Made by a program: the position numbers and the translations under genes
Shown here: one piece after another, positions 13,401 to 60,534 of the stretch
Position numbering within the stretch: the stretch's first letter is position 1
How the letters are laid out: every line of letters starts with the position of its first letter
From: Lineus longissimus
Lineage: Eukaryota > Nemertea > Pilidiophora > Heteronemertea > Lineidae
NCBI RefSeq assembly: GCF_910592395.1
Contig: NC_088310.1
Coordinates: 7,507,501 to 7,571,500 of the forward strand
Length of the DNA stretch: 64,000 nt
Direction of reading: 5' to 3'
The notes under the pieces: model-generated
Database searches by the model: none
What the model saw: the letters and a program-made list of their open reading frames with translations, nothing else
Told to the model about the DNA's origin: nothing

Positions 13401-15796
13401 ACTCTATTTCAGTACAGCACAATGTACATCATCAATTTGTTCTTCCTGCTCCACCTGGAATGTTTGAATTTTCTACCTGCCATAACTTGAAGATGGGTAG
13501 TTCGATATTTATGCGGTTTTCACCACCGTGTTTGTTATCTTATGCCCTATTATTTTTTCCCTAAGTTAAAAAGTGTTGCAGGTGACCTTTAAAATACAAA
13601 TTGTTTTGATATTCCAGTGAGCTTTCCTCTCGAGTGAGATACCAATATCTAAAGACGCGACATCAGCTTGGTACCTATTTCAACATTTAGCCAGACCGAC
13701 ACAATGTCGGTGAAGTGCTTTGTACAAGGAAACAATTTGACTGAAACTTTACCTTCATCTTCATCTTCTTCTTCTTCCTCTTCTTCTTTGCTAAAGTATT
13801 AAGAAAAGGGAAGTAAGTTTGTGGTTTCAAAAACACACTGTAACTTCAGTTTTTAATCTAGATGTGACGATAGACTATACTACGCCGCTGATAAAAAACA
13901 TGGTCCCAGGAAATCATAAAGGATTACCCATTTCTGACCATCTTGACCCTCTTCATTCTTATGTGTAACCCCTATACATTGAAAACATTTCCAAAGTCAA
14001 TGTAATTCAGGAAAGAAATAGCATGGGGAATCCCCCTTTCTAAAACGTTGTCTTAGTGATCATGCATAATCAATCATCTCGCATCACAACTCAAGAACCA
14101 ATTTTCAAGGTTTTCCAATTTTTGGGTCAAAACTGCTCTAACCTGCTCTCTATGACTTCTTTAGCTTCAGCAGGGTTTAGCCTATTCATCATTTTCTGCA
14201 GTGAATTCTGAAACAGAAAGGTTAAGAAGGTAAGATTGAAACAGTGTACAGAATAAAGTGTTACCATTTTTACTCTGCCTCCAAAAGGTTCTCATGAATT
14301 CAAAAACTAACCTATTTTTGGATTCGGCCATCACTCATAAGAAGGAACTGAATTCTAAGTTGCAATCTTAACCAGTTCATACCTGCTCATGCTTGATTCT
14401 TCTAATTTCTGAAGCTTTCGTGGCATCAAAGTTCTCGTCATCAGTTGGTTCCTTTGCCTGGAGATGAACAGGAATATTGTGTGGTCACCAAACTTAAACA
14501 GGGCTACATTCCACATCAGTTCATATATTCAGGTTTGAACATCGATTTTTTTCTTGCTAATCAATTTTTAGCCACCTATATGTGTGCATGTTGGACTGAA
14601 CAAGGTCTATGCTGCTCTGATGGACTGGTAATGTTTTCAGGCTATCCACCTCACTGGATCATTTAGCATGTTTAGATCATGACATCTTACTTCAGTATCA
14701 GGGTCTAAACAGACTTTTGGAAAAATATTTTACAAGCCCAGTGATTCAAGTGTATATCTTACCTTGTCACATTTTTCCAACTTGTCAAACACCTTCTTGC
14801 CAGCAGTCATCAAATCACTGCACCTAGAAAAAAAGTCAATATCACAGTTTACATGACTGCAGGGCTTTCCATCTGTATCCCTTGTTTGCCCCGCCATATA
14901 ATAGCAAGGTTGAGTTGCCGCTATAAACATGTCCATTGCAATTGGGAAGTTAGCCTGCCACTTCCTAAGGGTAAAATCATGAGAACATACCAGATCTGGT
15001 CATGTACCCATTGTCAGACACAAGTGGCTTGAGAGTTTCTACATTTTTCTGTTTTTAAAGCAGGTTTATATCTCGGACAGATTGGGTCTAATTAGTGGGA
15101 ATGGATCACTACTAAAGAAAATTCTAATTTATAAATCAAGGGTACTTACTTTTTGTACAGTTTCTTTACATTTTTGTCCTTGGGATCAATCTCTTTTTCT
15201 CCTTCCATTTTTGTATTGCATTCCGTGAGGGCATCACCAACCTGGAAGATTCAATGTGAACGATAAGTTTACCACTACTGTTTGGGAGTGAAGATTTGAA
15301 ACAAGTCTACAGTCTTATTAAATACGACACTTACAGAGTTGGCCCTGAAGTGTGGAATCGGAAATGATTGCATCCTCACTTTGCCAGTTGGCAGATTCCA
15401 CAATTTGGCAGTTTCCCCTTGTCTATAGCGCGCATACTCACTGTTGCCACTTCCAAGCCTGGATCTGGATTCGTAATCAGCAGCACCTCCGCCTCCGGAA
15501 CTCTGTGAGTGTCGTATAATTCAGGCCCCAATCCATAACACAACGAGAATAACCCTCTAAATTTGCATGCACCATGCTAGCACTAGCAGTTCGTGAACTA
15601 CAGCTTTTCACAAATTAACACTTTAAGTACCGGTTTACAGTGGTTTAGTGTTAACATGGTCATCGACATAGGCCTTCATTACATTGGCTACAAGTTACAA
15701 GCCCGAAATACATTAGCTTTTTCAACGCCACTTTACCTTCTTTTGAAAGCCATCCGCTTCCTTCTGCGCAGTTTGCAAGGGACTGGACTTAGGCAT
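15..15796 (-). CDS. NPHP1: Nephrocystin-1, partial (3' end beyond the left edge)
   Basis: Nephrocystin-1 is a scaffold of the ciliary transition zone and cell junctions; loss causes juvenile nephronophthisis in humans. Twenty-three exons chain in frame from the ATG at 15796 (MPKSSPLQTAQKEADGFQKK, A at -3) to 509, for 604 codons. The order matches human NPHP1: coiled coil, acidic segment, SH3 domain, then the conserved C-terminal region with VTDVLHTMGAIPSGFR, EVLSRHVRACLFDGEN and SNIHTIRA. The C-terminus is missing: only one tentative exon (15-95) follows, and the stop codon lies outside the window. Head-to-tail behind DYNC1H1. Confidence 0.93.
3351..3771. repeat. 21-bp tandem repeat (VNTR), about 20 copies
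   Basis: The unit tgtgtgttgccgcttgcaccc is repeated head to tail, with point variants at the gcaccc/gcgccc/gtgccc positions and a few gcctctt units. Because 21 is a multiple of three and the unit has no stop in most frames, all copies are open on both strands (CVLPLAP on plus, QAATHRV-type on minus). This lies in the 4.6-kb NPHP1 intron between 6064 and 1447, so it is not a gene. Confidence 0.97.
3800..3848. repeat. Small direct duplication next to the 21-bp VNTR
   Basis: ttgtcaatttgagtgaa occurs twice in direct succession, about 30 bp downstream of the VNTR. Confidence 0.8.
6064..10740 (-). CDS. NPHP1: NPHP1 conserved C-terminal region, first part
   Basis: Exons: 10698-10740, 10216-10300, 8895-8986, 8613-8688, 7664-7716, 7162-7309, 6774-6811, 6442-6524, 6064-6140. 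Each has a recognisable human counterpart: VTDVLHTMGAIPSGFR (human VDVLTTMGAIPAGFR), IQACRQIPLPG, VEVLSRHVRACLFDG, ILSNIHTIRAM, GILFEISVRFVR, EMSCGWAHLPLFEANGAPVP, and VNGGTPYEKGVEVE. This region has no named enzymatic motif and acts in binding nephrocystin-4 and other transition-zone partners. All junctions are GT-AG and in phase. The intron before exon 8613-8688 holds no gene, while the one after it holds the 46-bp minisatellite. Confidence 0.92.
6893..7050 (-). mobile_element. tRNA-derived SINE-like element
   Basis: On the minus strand the head reads like a tRNA with a CAT-type anticodon loop: A-box-like agtggcatagtg, loop ggctcataacc, B-box-like gtgggttcaattg. It is followed by a SINE-type body with gtcctttagcaaggcactta. 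The acceptor stem does not pair as a functional tRNA would. It lies in the NPHP1 intron between 7162 and 6811. Confidence 0.6.
7854..8490. repeat. 46-bp minisatellite, about 14 copies
   Basis: A 46-bp unit beginning tctagtacaggcattggttt and ending gccttttctttataag is repeated nearly perfectly. The first copy (around 7854) and the last (around 8480) are diverged, as is usual at array edges. Variants are mainly ctttat/ctctat and ttg/ttt swaps. The array fills most of the NPHP1 intron between the exons at 8613 and 7716. Confidence 0.97.
9425..9490 (-). mobile_element. Fragment of a similar tRNA-like SINE head
   Basis: Minus strand reads gatggtggtgtagtggttgt, then ttcactcataacctggtggt, close to the head of the 6893 element. 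No B box or body is clear. A truncated copy in an NPHP1 intron. Confidence 0.45.
11153..13790 (-). CDS. NPHP1: NPHP1 acidic segment and SH3 domain exons
   Basis: Exons: 13753-13790, 12885-12993, 12529-12622 (acidic), 12091-12185 and 11546-11649 (SH3), 11153-11189 (charged tail). The first three encode about 80 residues, mostly Glu with repeated EYESGEE and EEYESGEE units, matching the Glu/Asp-rich segment before the human SH3. The SH3 domain (about residues 199-260) begins KKFEAIDSYEAQQENDLSF, has the binding tryptophans in YDGWWEAEDANGKKGMVP and ends STYLQ. In the family it binds proline-rich partners such as p130Cas. The acidic exons read as simple GAA/GAG repeats, so length variation between alleles is likely. 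Confidence 0.93.
13090..13592. mobile_element. Fold-back element with TTAA target-site duplication (non-autonomous, piggyBac-like)
   Basis: The ends read TTAA-AGGTGACCTG and CAGGTGACCT-TTAA, a perfect 10-bp terminal inverted repeat inside a TTAA duplication. Inverted similarity continues inward for about 200 bp on each side (13094 to about 13313 against about 13383-13588), leaving a loop of about 70 bp. There is no transposase frame. TTAA duplication is the mark of piggyBac-superfamily insertion, so this is best read as a MITE. It sits in an NPHP1 intron between two acidic exons. Confidence 0.85.
14143..15796 (-). CDS. NPHP1: NPHP1 N-terminal coiled-coil exons
   Basis: Exons: 15737-15796, 15150-15241, 14763-14823, 14383-14457, 14143-14207. 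The encoded helix is rich in K and E: VGDALTECNTKMEGEKEID, then CSDLMTAGKKVFDKLEKCDK, then IRRIKHEQNSLQKMMNRLNP. It lines up with the human N-terminus ([20 protein letters not shown] and following), which mediates self-association. Phases 0, 2, 0 and 0 link without conflict. An additional open exon at 15335-15502 lies in the first intron and has its own entry. Confidence 0.88.
15335..15502 (-). CDS. NPHP1: NPHP1 candidate 168-nt cassette exon (56 residues)
   Basis: An open block of exactly 56 codons lies between the first two coiled-coil exons. It has the acceptor actcacag and the donor TCT|gtaagtg, both in phase 0. It would insert a glycine- and serine-rich start (SSGGGGAADYESRSRLGSGN), then GETAKLWNLPTGKVRMQSF. 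Human NPHP1 has nothing corresponding, and the flanking exons align with human when joined directly. It may be an alternative exon, a lineage-specific insertion, or a chance open block with fair splice sites. Confidence 0.45.
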
Positions 15797-17214
15797 GATT
15801 ACGATTTATTGTTTTTGTATGCAGCTTTGAGTTAACAAATTGGTCTTAATGGTGATTTTATCACATTTTCTGTGCTTATCAACAAGTCAACAAAAAAATT
15901 TCGACGTTGTTGGTGTCGTTTGATTGATTCCTGTACCGCCGCCAGTCACACGTCTGGCTTGTCTTCGGTTCAGATACACTACAGGGTGGCCTAGAATTAT
16001 TTTCCTTTGGACAAAAGAATTCTATTGTGTATCCATCGTGTGAGGGAAAAAAATCTGGGCCACCCTGTAGACACTCTTTCACTGGGCTGTGGTGACCTAA
16101 CAATGTCTCCTATAAAAATCGGGTGAGGTAGTTCCCCGCAGTTGCTCCAAGCTTATTCCGCCGGATTGTGAGCTGGGCCATTCTTGTCAAAATGGTCTGG
16201 ATGCGTCACCCGCAATTGGCATTGGTTTTGCTGGATTTTCATCGTTAATGGTGGTGCATGGTGGTGGTAGTGGTGGTGGTAGTGGTGGCGCTCTTTCGGA
16301 GCTGCGGGCTCGGGGCATGGGTGGGGCTATCCGTCATTGGTTTAACCCTCTAAAAACAGTTCTTTCCTTAATACCACTATAATAGTAAGCACCTCCTTTT
16401 CCTTAGCACCAAAATCAAACTTACGATTTTTTATTTCGGGGACGAGGCGTAAAATCTGTCTTAATAAAAGCTAGCGAAATGTTGAGAACCTTGAATTGAA
16501 GCCATCAACGCGCTAACTCCAAATTTTGCCCATGCTAAACCCCACACCCTAAGGAATCGCTCCTCCGACCCAGCACCCAAATGCTCTGATCGATTGGGGG
16601 CACTTGTTTTTGCGCTTTTTCGGCCAATGTGGAGGAAATGTTAGAAATGTCTCGGGTGTTTGTTACACTCCGGACGTAGTGGACCGGCTTCGCGCTGTCG
16701 CCTGGAGGACAATCAGGATGGGCAGTATAGGAGTCTAGGCCGGAAATGTCTTGTTTCCTCATGGCTGCCTCTCTATTGTTTACTTATAGAGAAGACGAAC
16801 TGGGCGGGCTCGGAGAGAATTAATAAAGAACGAGCGCCATTCGTAGCAAACACTGTCAAATATTTGAATGGACAAGGCTTAGGCCTGTCATGAAGGACAT
16901 TGTCACAACCAACTATTTGTCCTGCTATTCATTGTGGGTCCTGTCATTGATTGGTTTTCATGCCTTTGGAAGGTAATCAGTATCAAACTAAGGGCATTTG
17001 ATAAATATAATGACTTGCTTTAGTTGTCAAAACAGGTTCAGCACAGCCACAAGCCATCTTCCCACACAAACGACAGTAGATATGATTCTCCGATGGGATC
17101 AACGACAGTGGAGGAGAGTTTCACCAGTGGCAGGCTCAGGGGCTTGTTCGATGTACCCCTCTATTTAGACTCTTCTGAAGATAGGGTTTAAAGGGACTCA
17201 AAGGCATCTGCCAG
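15797..17214 (-). promoter_or_regulatory. Region upstream of NPHP1, probable promoter
   Basis: This stretch holds no recognisable coding exon. Parts of it (about 16130-16330 and 16530-16800) are richer in G, C and CpG than the surrounding introns, as expected for a promoter of a widely expressed gene. It includes a short TGG/TGGTAG microsatellite at about 16250-16291. No specific transcription start or factor site could be assigned. An untranslated first exon of NPHP1 may lie here. Confidence 0.3.
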
Positions 17215-17221
17215 GTAGGCA

Positions 17222-17405
17222 AGAAAAATAAAGTTACACAAAGTTGCCAATAGGGGTCTCTCACATTGAAGAGAATCTCCAAACTCTTCACGCTTGTACA
17301 AGAGAGATATCTAGTGCTGATCTAACCTGACCTAATGCCCTTACTTTGCATATTAGTCACCGGAAGATGGCCAATGTAACCCCCTCCTGCCTATAGTCCC
17401 CTAAA
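17222..17405 (-). repeat. ~180-bp dispersed repeat, copy A (downstream of DYNC1H1)
   Basis: Read on the minus strand, it begins aggggactataggc and contains gtgactaatatgc, then gtacaagcgtga and taactttatttttcttgcct. These blocks occur in the same order in the copy at 36843. The two copies are diverged and in opposite orientation. Confidence 0.75.
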
Positions 17406-19248
17406 TCACCGTGGTACACTGCGTCTTCATATGAGAATACCACAAGGTATTGTACTGACTTTGTCAGCTGAGCTAAAAATAAGCCAAGACAAATTCTCCA
17501 ACCAACAATCTTTTATTGTATACCGTAAACACTACAACGTTGAAAGCAATGATTCAAAGAACAAAAAAAGTTTCAACTGACAATGATGTTTTAACATTAT
17601 TTTCCCCTTCTTCGTCGAGAGCAACAAAGCAAGCAAGTGCTAACTATTCTACGGAGAAATCCTGATTATACAAGACAGATTCAGCCTAACAGAGTACAAG
17701 AGGCGAAATAAGACTGTCATACATGGTTTTTATAGCTAAGATGACACAATTCCTACAGCACTGACGCTATGACACATTTTGTTACTGGTGCTATGTGCTA
17801 ATGTACACCCAGGGAGTCAGAGGCAAACCTCTAGAGGATTTTTAAACATGAGAATTCAAACCTGCGTTTCTAAGGAATGGACGATTTCGACAAAGTTTGT
17901 TTCTTCGGGACCAGTCATGCATTTCTTCTGGAACATAGGGTCACAGTGGTTTATGGCATTGTTCGAAACTGGCTTTGGCCTTATGACCTGTTCCAAGTGT
18001 GCGCATTCGTTTTGTTTTGAATCTTGCCGTCATCGTCCATTGAGAAGTTGTGTTTCATAGCTTATAACTGACTAATCGGCTCAGACAAGCTCCAAGGAAA
18101 CACATCGACACATATCAGCTGAGAACATCTTCCACAGTTCATGAAGACAGTCAGAACACCCGATTCGATCGTCTTCAAGTGCTGAGGGAGAGACACATAT
18201 AAAGCTTGGTGCATGAAATCAGACAAGAGACCAAAAACAGAAAAGTTGGCTACTTTAAATCTGCCGATACTTCTTCCCAATACTCAGTTATTTTTTCCTG
18301 TTTATCTATAGAAGTTTCGACAATGATCGTTGGGGTCAGCATAAGCTCTTCAATCCAACTACAGACTTGAGCCCCCCCCCCTCCCCCAAGGACTACCAAC
18401 TAAATCATTACTGAAGGGTCATAGACAAGGCCCTTAGCAGATAATCAGGGAAAAGGTATTGACGATTCCAAGGACGTTATGAAGAAACGACGTCCCGAAC
18501 GACTCGGCGTCGAAAAAGGTGAGTGCCTGGTGGGGGGCGGATTCAATGACGTCAGACAGGGCCGAACTCAGGTCAAAATTAAGAATACAGGTCAAATCAC
18601 TGCGGTGAAAGCGTGGTGATCAACCAGGGAATCATCTTTATTGGGAAAAAGTGGCCAACTTCATTCTAGTTGCATCAAAGAAGTCAAACGAAGAGTTCTC
18701 CAATACACACCAAAGGGTTAATTGTACGATTACACTCTCAGGGCTATACGATAGGATCGGTGCAGTACAACCCAGGTTCCAAGCGGTCACCAGCACATGA
18801 AAAGTTGATTGTGAAGTATTTAACACATCGCAAGCCGGGGAAAAAATATTGAGTTTACGCACCACGGATTTCTATGAATCCTTAGTTACATGCTTGACCG
18901 GATACTGTCACTCAATAGCTCCAAATATTAAAAGCAAGAAATAAAGTAACACATTGATACAACATGATATAATAGCACATTAAGAGGGAGAATATTGGTT
19001 GGTTATTTTTTGATAGTTTCAGCCAATTGCAAGAAGAAACTTTCAATAATGGTGGCAAAATTGTGAAACAGTCATGTGGGAGTACTCCTGTGAGGGGGTT
19101 CTTCAGAAGTACCCTTCACTTTAGCAAATTTGTCTTTGTCTTGAACAGACACATGTGGACAAATCTATTCTGGAAAATTCACTGTTTTCAAGTGTCCTTT
19201 GGAATCCAGCATTTTCCGCAATTGGCCATTTCTACTCGGGTTGACAAG
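17406..19248 (-). promoter_or_regulatory. Probable DYNC1H1 3' UTR with candidate poly(A) signals
   Basis: No coding potential is evident downstream of the dynein stop. On the minus strand AATAAA occurs at 18642-18637 and again at 17517-17512. Either could end the transcript, giving a 3' UTR of about 0.6 or 1.75 kb. A run of C (about 18371-18386) lies between them. Which site is used cannot be told from sequence alone. Confidence 0.4.
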
Positions 19249-55923
<36,675 letters not shown>

Positions 55924-56403
55924 ACTAAACTGGCTTGTTTGTCTGTCGTGCAGATCTTATCCTACTTATGTGGAAAGTTTAGTCAACATTTGCGAAGTTA
56001 AATGGGATAAATCGAGCAAAATGTGGAGAAAATTCAGCCCCGGAACTGCACTCCTCAACATCCGGGCACTCGTTGCATTAATTTACGAATCGAACTGTAT
56101 TGATGGAGTGCCAAAAATAAATATTTTATTGGTTTATCATCAAAATTCAAAACTTTATCCTTTATGATTATAAATATAACTAAAGTATGTTTTTGATTGA
56201 GTTGAAAATGTGTCAATTAGCTTATCTGAAAAACTGTATGTTTTATGAAAATCAAGGCCTATATGTTGTCAATTCACACTGCGCCATCTATTAAGGAAGT
56301 CGTAACTAAATTTTCCAAAGATTTTGCTGTGGTTACTCGGATTAAATCAGCTTTATTTCATTCGCGTTATGATTTGTGTGTTTCCTTAGATGATAATTGT
56401 GTG
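55924..56403. promoter_or_regulatory. Divergent promoter between DYNC1H1 and the Pellino gene
   Basis: The two start codons face away from each other and lie only 480 bp apart. This gap must contain both 5' UTRs and core promoters unless one gene has a remote first exon. A reverse CCAAT motif (ttattggttt) is present near 56130. I see no convincing TATA box in either direction. The exact transcription starts cannot be placed by eye. Confidence 0.6.
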
Positions 56404-59400
56404 ATGCCTGACACACAGAAGGCGTAAGTATTTACTTTTAACTGATTTGATTCGTGAAATGTAGTGAAAACAGCGTTGACGTGTGACGCAGTTTCCAGCT
56501 GGCTATTGTACTTGTACTAATGTAGTGTAGTGTATGTACAACAGTGTATTGGTTAGTGTAGGCCTATATGTGTATACCATAAGACATAAAGTGGTGTCCA
56601 GCATAACTTGACTTGAGGTGAAGGTCCCTTTTTGGACACTCGCTCTTTTGCCCCCATTATGTTTTTCTCTTCAAAGAAGACGTTTTAACTACAATACTAA
56701 TAATAGGCCCTTTTTCCAGATACGCCGGAATACCGTATACCACCTGGGGACGGCAAAACAAACTACCTTTACAATAGGTTTTTGCGGTCTTTTTTTATCG
56801 TGAAGATCTATAAAGATGGTTTGTTTTGCCAACCCCAGGTGGTACCAGCGTATCTGGCAAAGGGCCTATTGAAACGGACAGATGATACCATTTTGGCCGC
56901 ATATTGTAAGGCTACACATTGTATCCCTATTGAAAAATGCGAACTTTTCATATCAGACTTGTACATGTAAGTACAAATGAGATAGTAAAATCCAGTGTGT
57001 CTCATATAGTATTGTCAGTCATTAGCTCAGTCAGGGGTATCCTGCTTTATCATGTTAATTGTCAGGTGTTGAATAGATAACTGGAAATGTAACAAATGGT
57101 AATTTGTACCTACTACCTGTCACTCAGGGAAGGTCTCATAGTGTTCTTTAATCGGACCAGAGAAGCAAAAGGACTATATACAGACGTCTAAAATGTTTTG
57201 GACAACTGACCTAGTGTTTTTCCCTTCAGATCTTTGACATGTTTGAGCTTCTTGTACATGTATAACAATATGTCTTCAAAAGGTTTCATGCGCTTGGCTG
57301 ATGCATGTTTGACTGTCATTGTATGATGTGGATGTGTTGTGAATTTTTCCTCAATGTATTGTAAACTTACATTTTGTATCACACATTTGAACATGGAGAG
57401 GCCACTTGACCGTCTTATTCAAGAGTTTATGTGCAAAGGTCATATTTTTACCCTCTAAAAATATACCACGATACACTTTTAAAATAAGAAAACAGGTCAA
57501 TTAGGTAATTTTTCTGTCATTTTGTACGAAGGTGACAGACATGTGACTGGCAAGGACCTTGCTGCCAAGTTTCTCATCAGTCAGGAGTTTAGAATATAAA
57601 GTTCTATTTCAAACATCAAATTCCTGGGATAAATTTGGAGATCTCCAGTGCAGCCCAAGGACAGAAATTCCTGTATATCACAATGAGACCTAGTCATAGC
57701 ATTCATTGGAAATATTCATCAAATTCACCATGCCCAGATCAATCACAACCATGAAACCTTGATACCAAGGTATTGTATTTTAATGTTTTTACTCAGGTAG
57801 GCCTGGGAAAATGTAGGCTAAGGAAATATTTACCTTCATCAACATAGGCCTGTGTCTTACAAATTCTTTGGTCTTTAGGCTATTCAAAATCATGATATCT
57901 TCTTGCTCAATCTATTTTACTCGCTTAAAACATGTGCATGTTCATGTCCGACATACATGTAGAATGTAGATTTTATTAACAGCAGACTCAGAATAAGAAT
58001 TCTATTAAGAGAATGAAATTCTGATGCTCATCGCTATAAAACAGTTCCGACTGTTTGGCTTCTGAAATGTCTGAGATTTTTAATGTACTATCGTATTGAA
58101 ATATGATATTTGAGGTAATGTGTGAACCTGTTGCATACAACCATTGAGTATTTCTAGAACGTTTTTATTTGGTTGGTTGAGATCTCGACAGAGTACCTTA
58201 CTCTAAGGTACTTTGAACAGTCAGTCATACAATAGCCAACTCTATGAATGCAATGTACGAAACTGTGTAATGTAATAACCCTGGGTTGCCTTTCTCTAAC
58301 TAATTCATTGTTCATGACTAAATGATTGGCCAGACACAATGTCCGTCTGCATCATGTATGAGTGATGCATACATTTTTATATGATAGTTATTATGATTGC
58401 TGTCGGCTGCATTCAGTCATTCACTACTACTAGTACTAGTTCCAAAAATAAATAAGAACTAGCCTTTATGTTGAAATTCTTGCTACTATATGACTACTAT
58501 ACGATAGTATAACTCCTTGTAGAGCAGCTTCTTGGAAGTTCATTCCTTATTCCTGCTATTCCTGCTGCTGTGGAGTGATTTCCGTGTAAGTTGATTACAA
58601 TAACAACAAGCTTGAACAATCATTTGGAACCGGAAGTTGCATCTTTTATTGACTACACATGCACTTTCTCAGCTTCTGTTCACAAAGTTACATTGACCCT
58701 CATCTCAATCAAAGTCATTTAGGGACACTTTTCCTCAGATGTTATTTTTCTGTAGCCGGTCAGTCTGATTGACTGATCTTTACAAAAAAACTTTTATCTG
58801 ACATGTTTGCTTTTATGTATACAAGTGAATTTGCTCAGGGGATATGATTTAATTGTTCTCTCCCCTGTAATGTCAATATTTAGTTCTCATATCTGCTCCT
58901 ATTCATAAAGCAGGAATTTAAAAACTTCATTAGAACTTCTATTATACAAAAAATGTAAGTGCACTTAACCAACAAGCAAGTTTGGACTTGTACTCCCGCG
59001 TGCAGCTTTCCTGAACTAGAGGCATGTTTAATATCATGTAATGTTGACTCCCATTACGAATTTAGAGGTCAGACTTATTTGGACATCGACTTGATTGGCT
59101 GTTCATTCAATAGCCATCCCTCAGGAAATTTCCCTGTTAATTACATGTTTAGGCTACTGAACCTTTTTAAAATCAAAAGTTGTTCTTAGTTTATGAAATG
59201 TTTTAAAAACATCAAAAGAAGGATCTGAATATCAATCAACAAATACATGCATCCTCTTTTGAATTCCCATGTTCATGAATGAGGGATTAACTTAGGGGTA
59301 AAAGTTCCGCCAAGGGTGTGGGGATATTTGGACATGCTAAACATGCCAAAGCCGGATGACTGCCAATTTGATCATTTGGTATTATCCAATGTGTGGGATA

Positions 59401-60534
59401 CAGGCCATTTAAATCATTACAATAAACCGGTTGGGTTGTGGGTAAACCAGGGCAAATTCCAGGTATAGTGGAATATGAATCACTGGACGAGTTCCAGTTG
59501 GTGCCAGTCAAGGTTGGCGGGTAGAGTAATCAGACCAACCACCCAAAAACCAGGTGGCCTATTTTTAGCTCTTAGTCTTTGTTCTTCTTCCTTGTTTCCG
59601 TGAAATATCGCCATTGGTCTGGATATGTAAATCTTTGTGAGTAAACAGGTGTAAGTGTAATAAATATCTGGCATGGAGGTGAATTAAGTGATTCATTTGA
59701 TCATTCACCAGCTTGGAGTAAAATGCAGACTTATACAATTTGAATTTGACAATAGTAGTGATTGTGGAAATTTTAAGGCTGGCGCTTAGTTTTATAAATT
59801 CTGAATGTTTTTAAGGCAGTATGCCAGTGGAAAATGACAGGATGTGCTTTCACGAACAACGGGAAGGTGTAAAACGTGGATACTCGGATATCAACGATGG
59901 AGCATGCGCCTATTCTGTATTCAGTGACGGCACCTGGTAAGCTCTCGTAATTGAATAAGTTTGCTGGGAGCCTGGACCTGATTGGTGGATTACAATTTTT
60001 CTGAGGGTACTTAAGTGTTGAAGTTTTTGCGGACGCGTGCCGTTGTTTTGTACTGGTTGCTGGGTGCGTGCAGTGTTTCTCAGCCACAAAAATTCGATGG
60101 GAGAAAAATTCCAGTCAGGCCTGTTTTTTCAGAACCATTTCTCTCTTCTGCCCCTGAGCTCAATTACATACTTGGACCTGAAAAACTGCGGAGAACACAG
60201 CCATTTGCCTCACGCCAAATCCATGCATGTCCAGATCCTGCTTCTCACTCTGCCCTCTCATGAATGCGATAGAAGAAAAGTTGATAACTTGGCCACGTAA
60301 TAGTATTCTAACAACAATAGGCTACATCATCTAACCACATGTCGGCTCTACATTGTCTTACATTCTTTATAGGTTGTTCACATTCTTATCTGTTTTTCTT
60401 TGCAGGGCTGTTGTAGAAGAAGCTCAGAAGAAAACGAAAGCTGAAAAGCTAAGGAATGAGAGCCGTCAGTCAAGCAGAGAGGGTAGTCCTGTCAAATACC
60501 ATCCACTTAAGTTTGGAGAACTAGTGGTGTTAGG
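56404..60534 (+). CDS. PELI: Pellino-family E3 ubiquitin ligase, first two coding exons (gene runs off the right edge)
   Basis: Exons 56404-56423 and 60406-60534 join in phase (GC+G) to give 49 codons plus two bases, starting MPDTQKAAVVEEAQKKTKAE. The block ending SPVKYHPLKFGELVVLG matches the N-terminus of Pellino proteins, where vertebrates read APVKYGELIVLG just before YNGSLPNGDRGRR. Pellinos add ubiquitin chains to IRAK kinases in Toll and interleukin-1 signalling through a C-terminal RING-like domain, after an N-terminal FHA-like domain; those parts lie beyond 64000. The frame is open upstream to an ATG at 56245, so an N-terminal extension is possible, but the 56404 ATG has the better context. 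The intron between the exons is 3982 bp and the next is at least 3.4 kb. Confidence 0.85.
56702..56870. mobile_element. Small fold-back element in Pellino intron 1
   Basis: Left arm 56702-56763 starts aataggccctttttccagat and right arm 56818-56870 ends with its reverse complement, atctggcaaagggcctatt. The arms match over about 55 bp with a few gaps, and the loop is about 54 bp. No coding capacity. It looks like a MITE, but a clear target-site duplication was not identified. Confidence 0.75.
56871..60405. other. Pellino intron 1 remainder
   Basis: No exon, RNA gene or clear mobile element is visible. Sequence is AT-rich. The frames present are short and unrecognised. Confidence 0.6.

Noticed and set aside
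16535-16893. Short frames on both strands upstream of NPHP1
   Set aside because: Located in a GC-richer promoter-like area; no recognisable protein, no matching splice partners.
56245-56403. Upstream in-frame start for Pellino giving 53 extra residues
   Set aside because: T at -3 gives a poor context and the extension has no counterpart in known Pellinos; kept only as a possibility.
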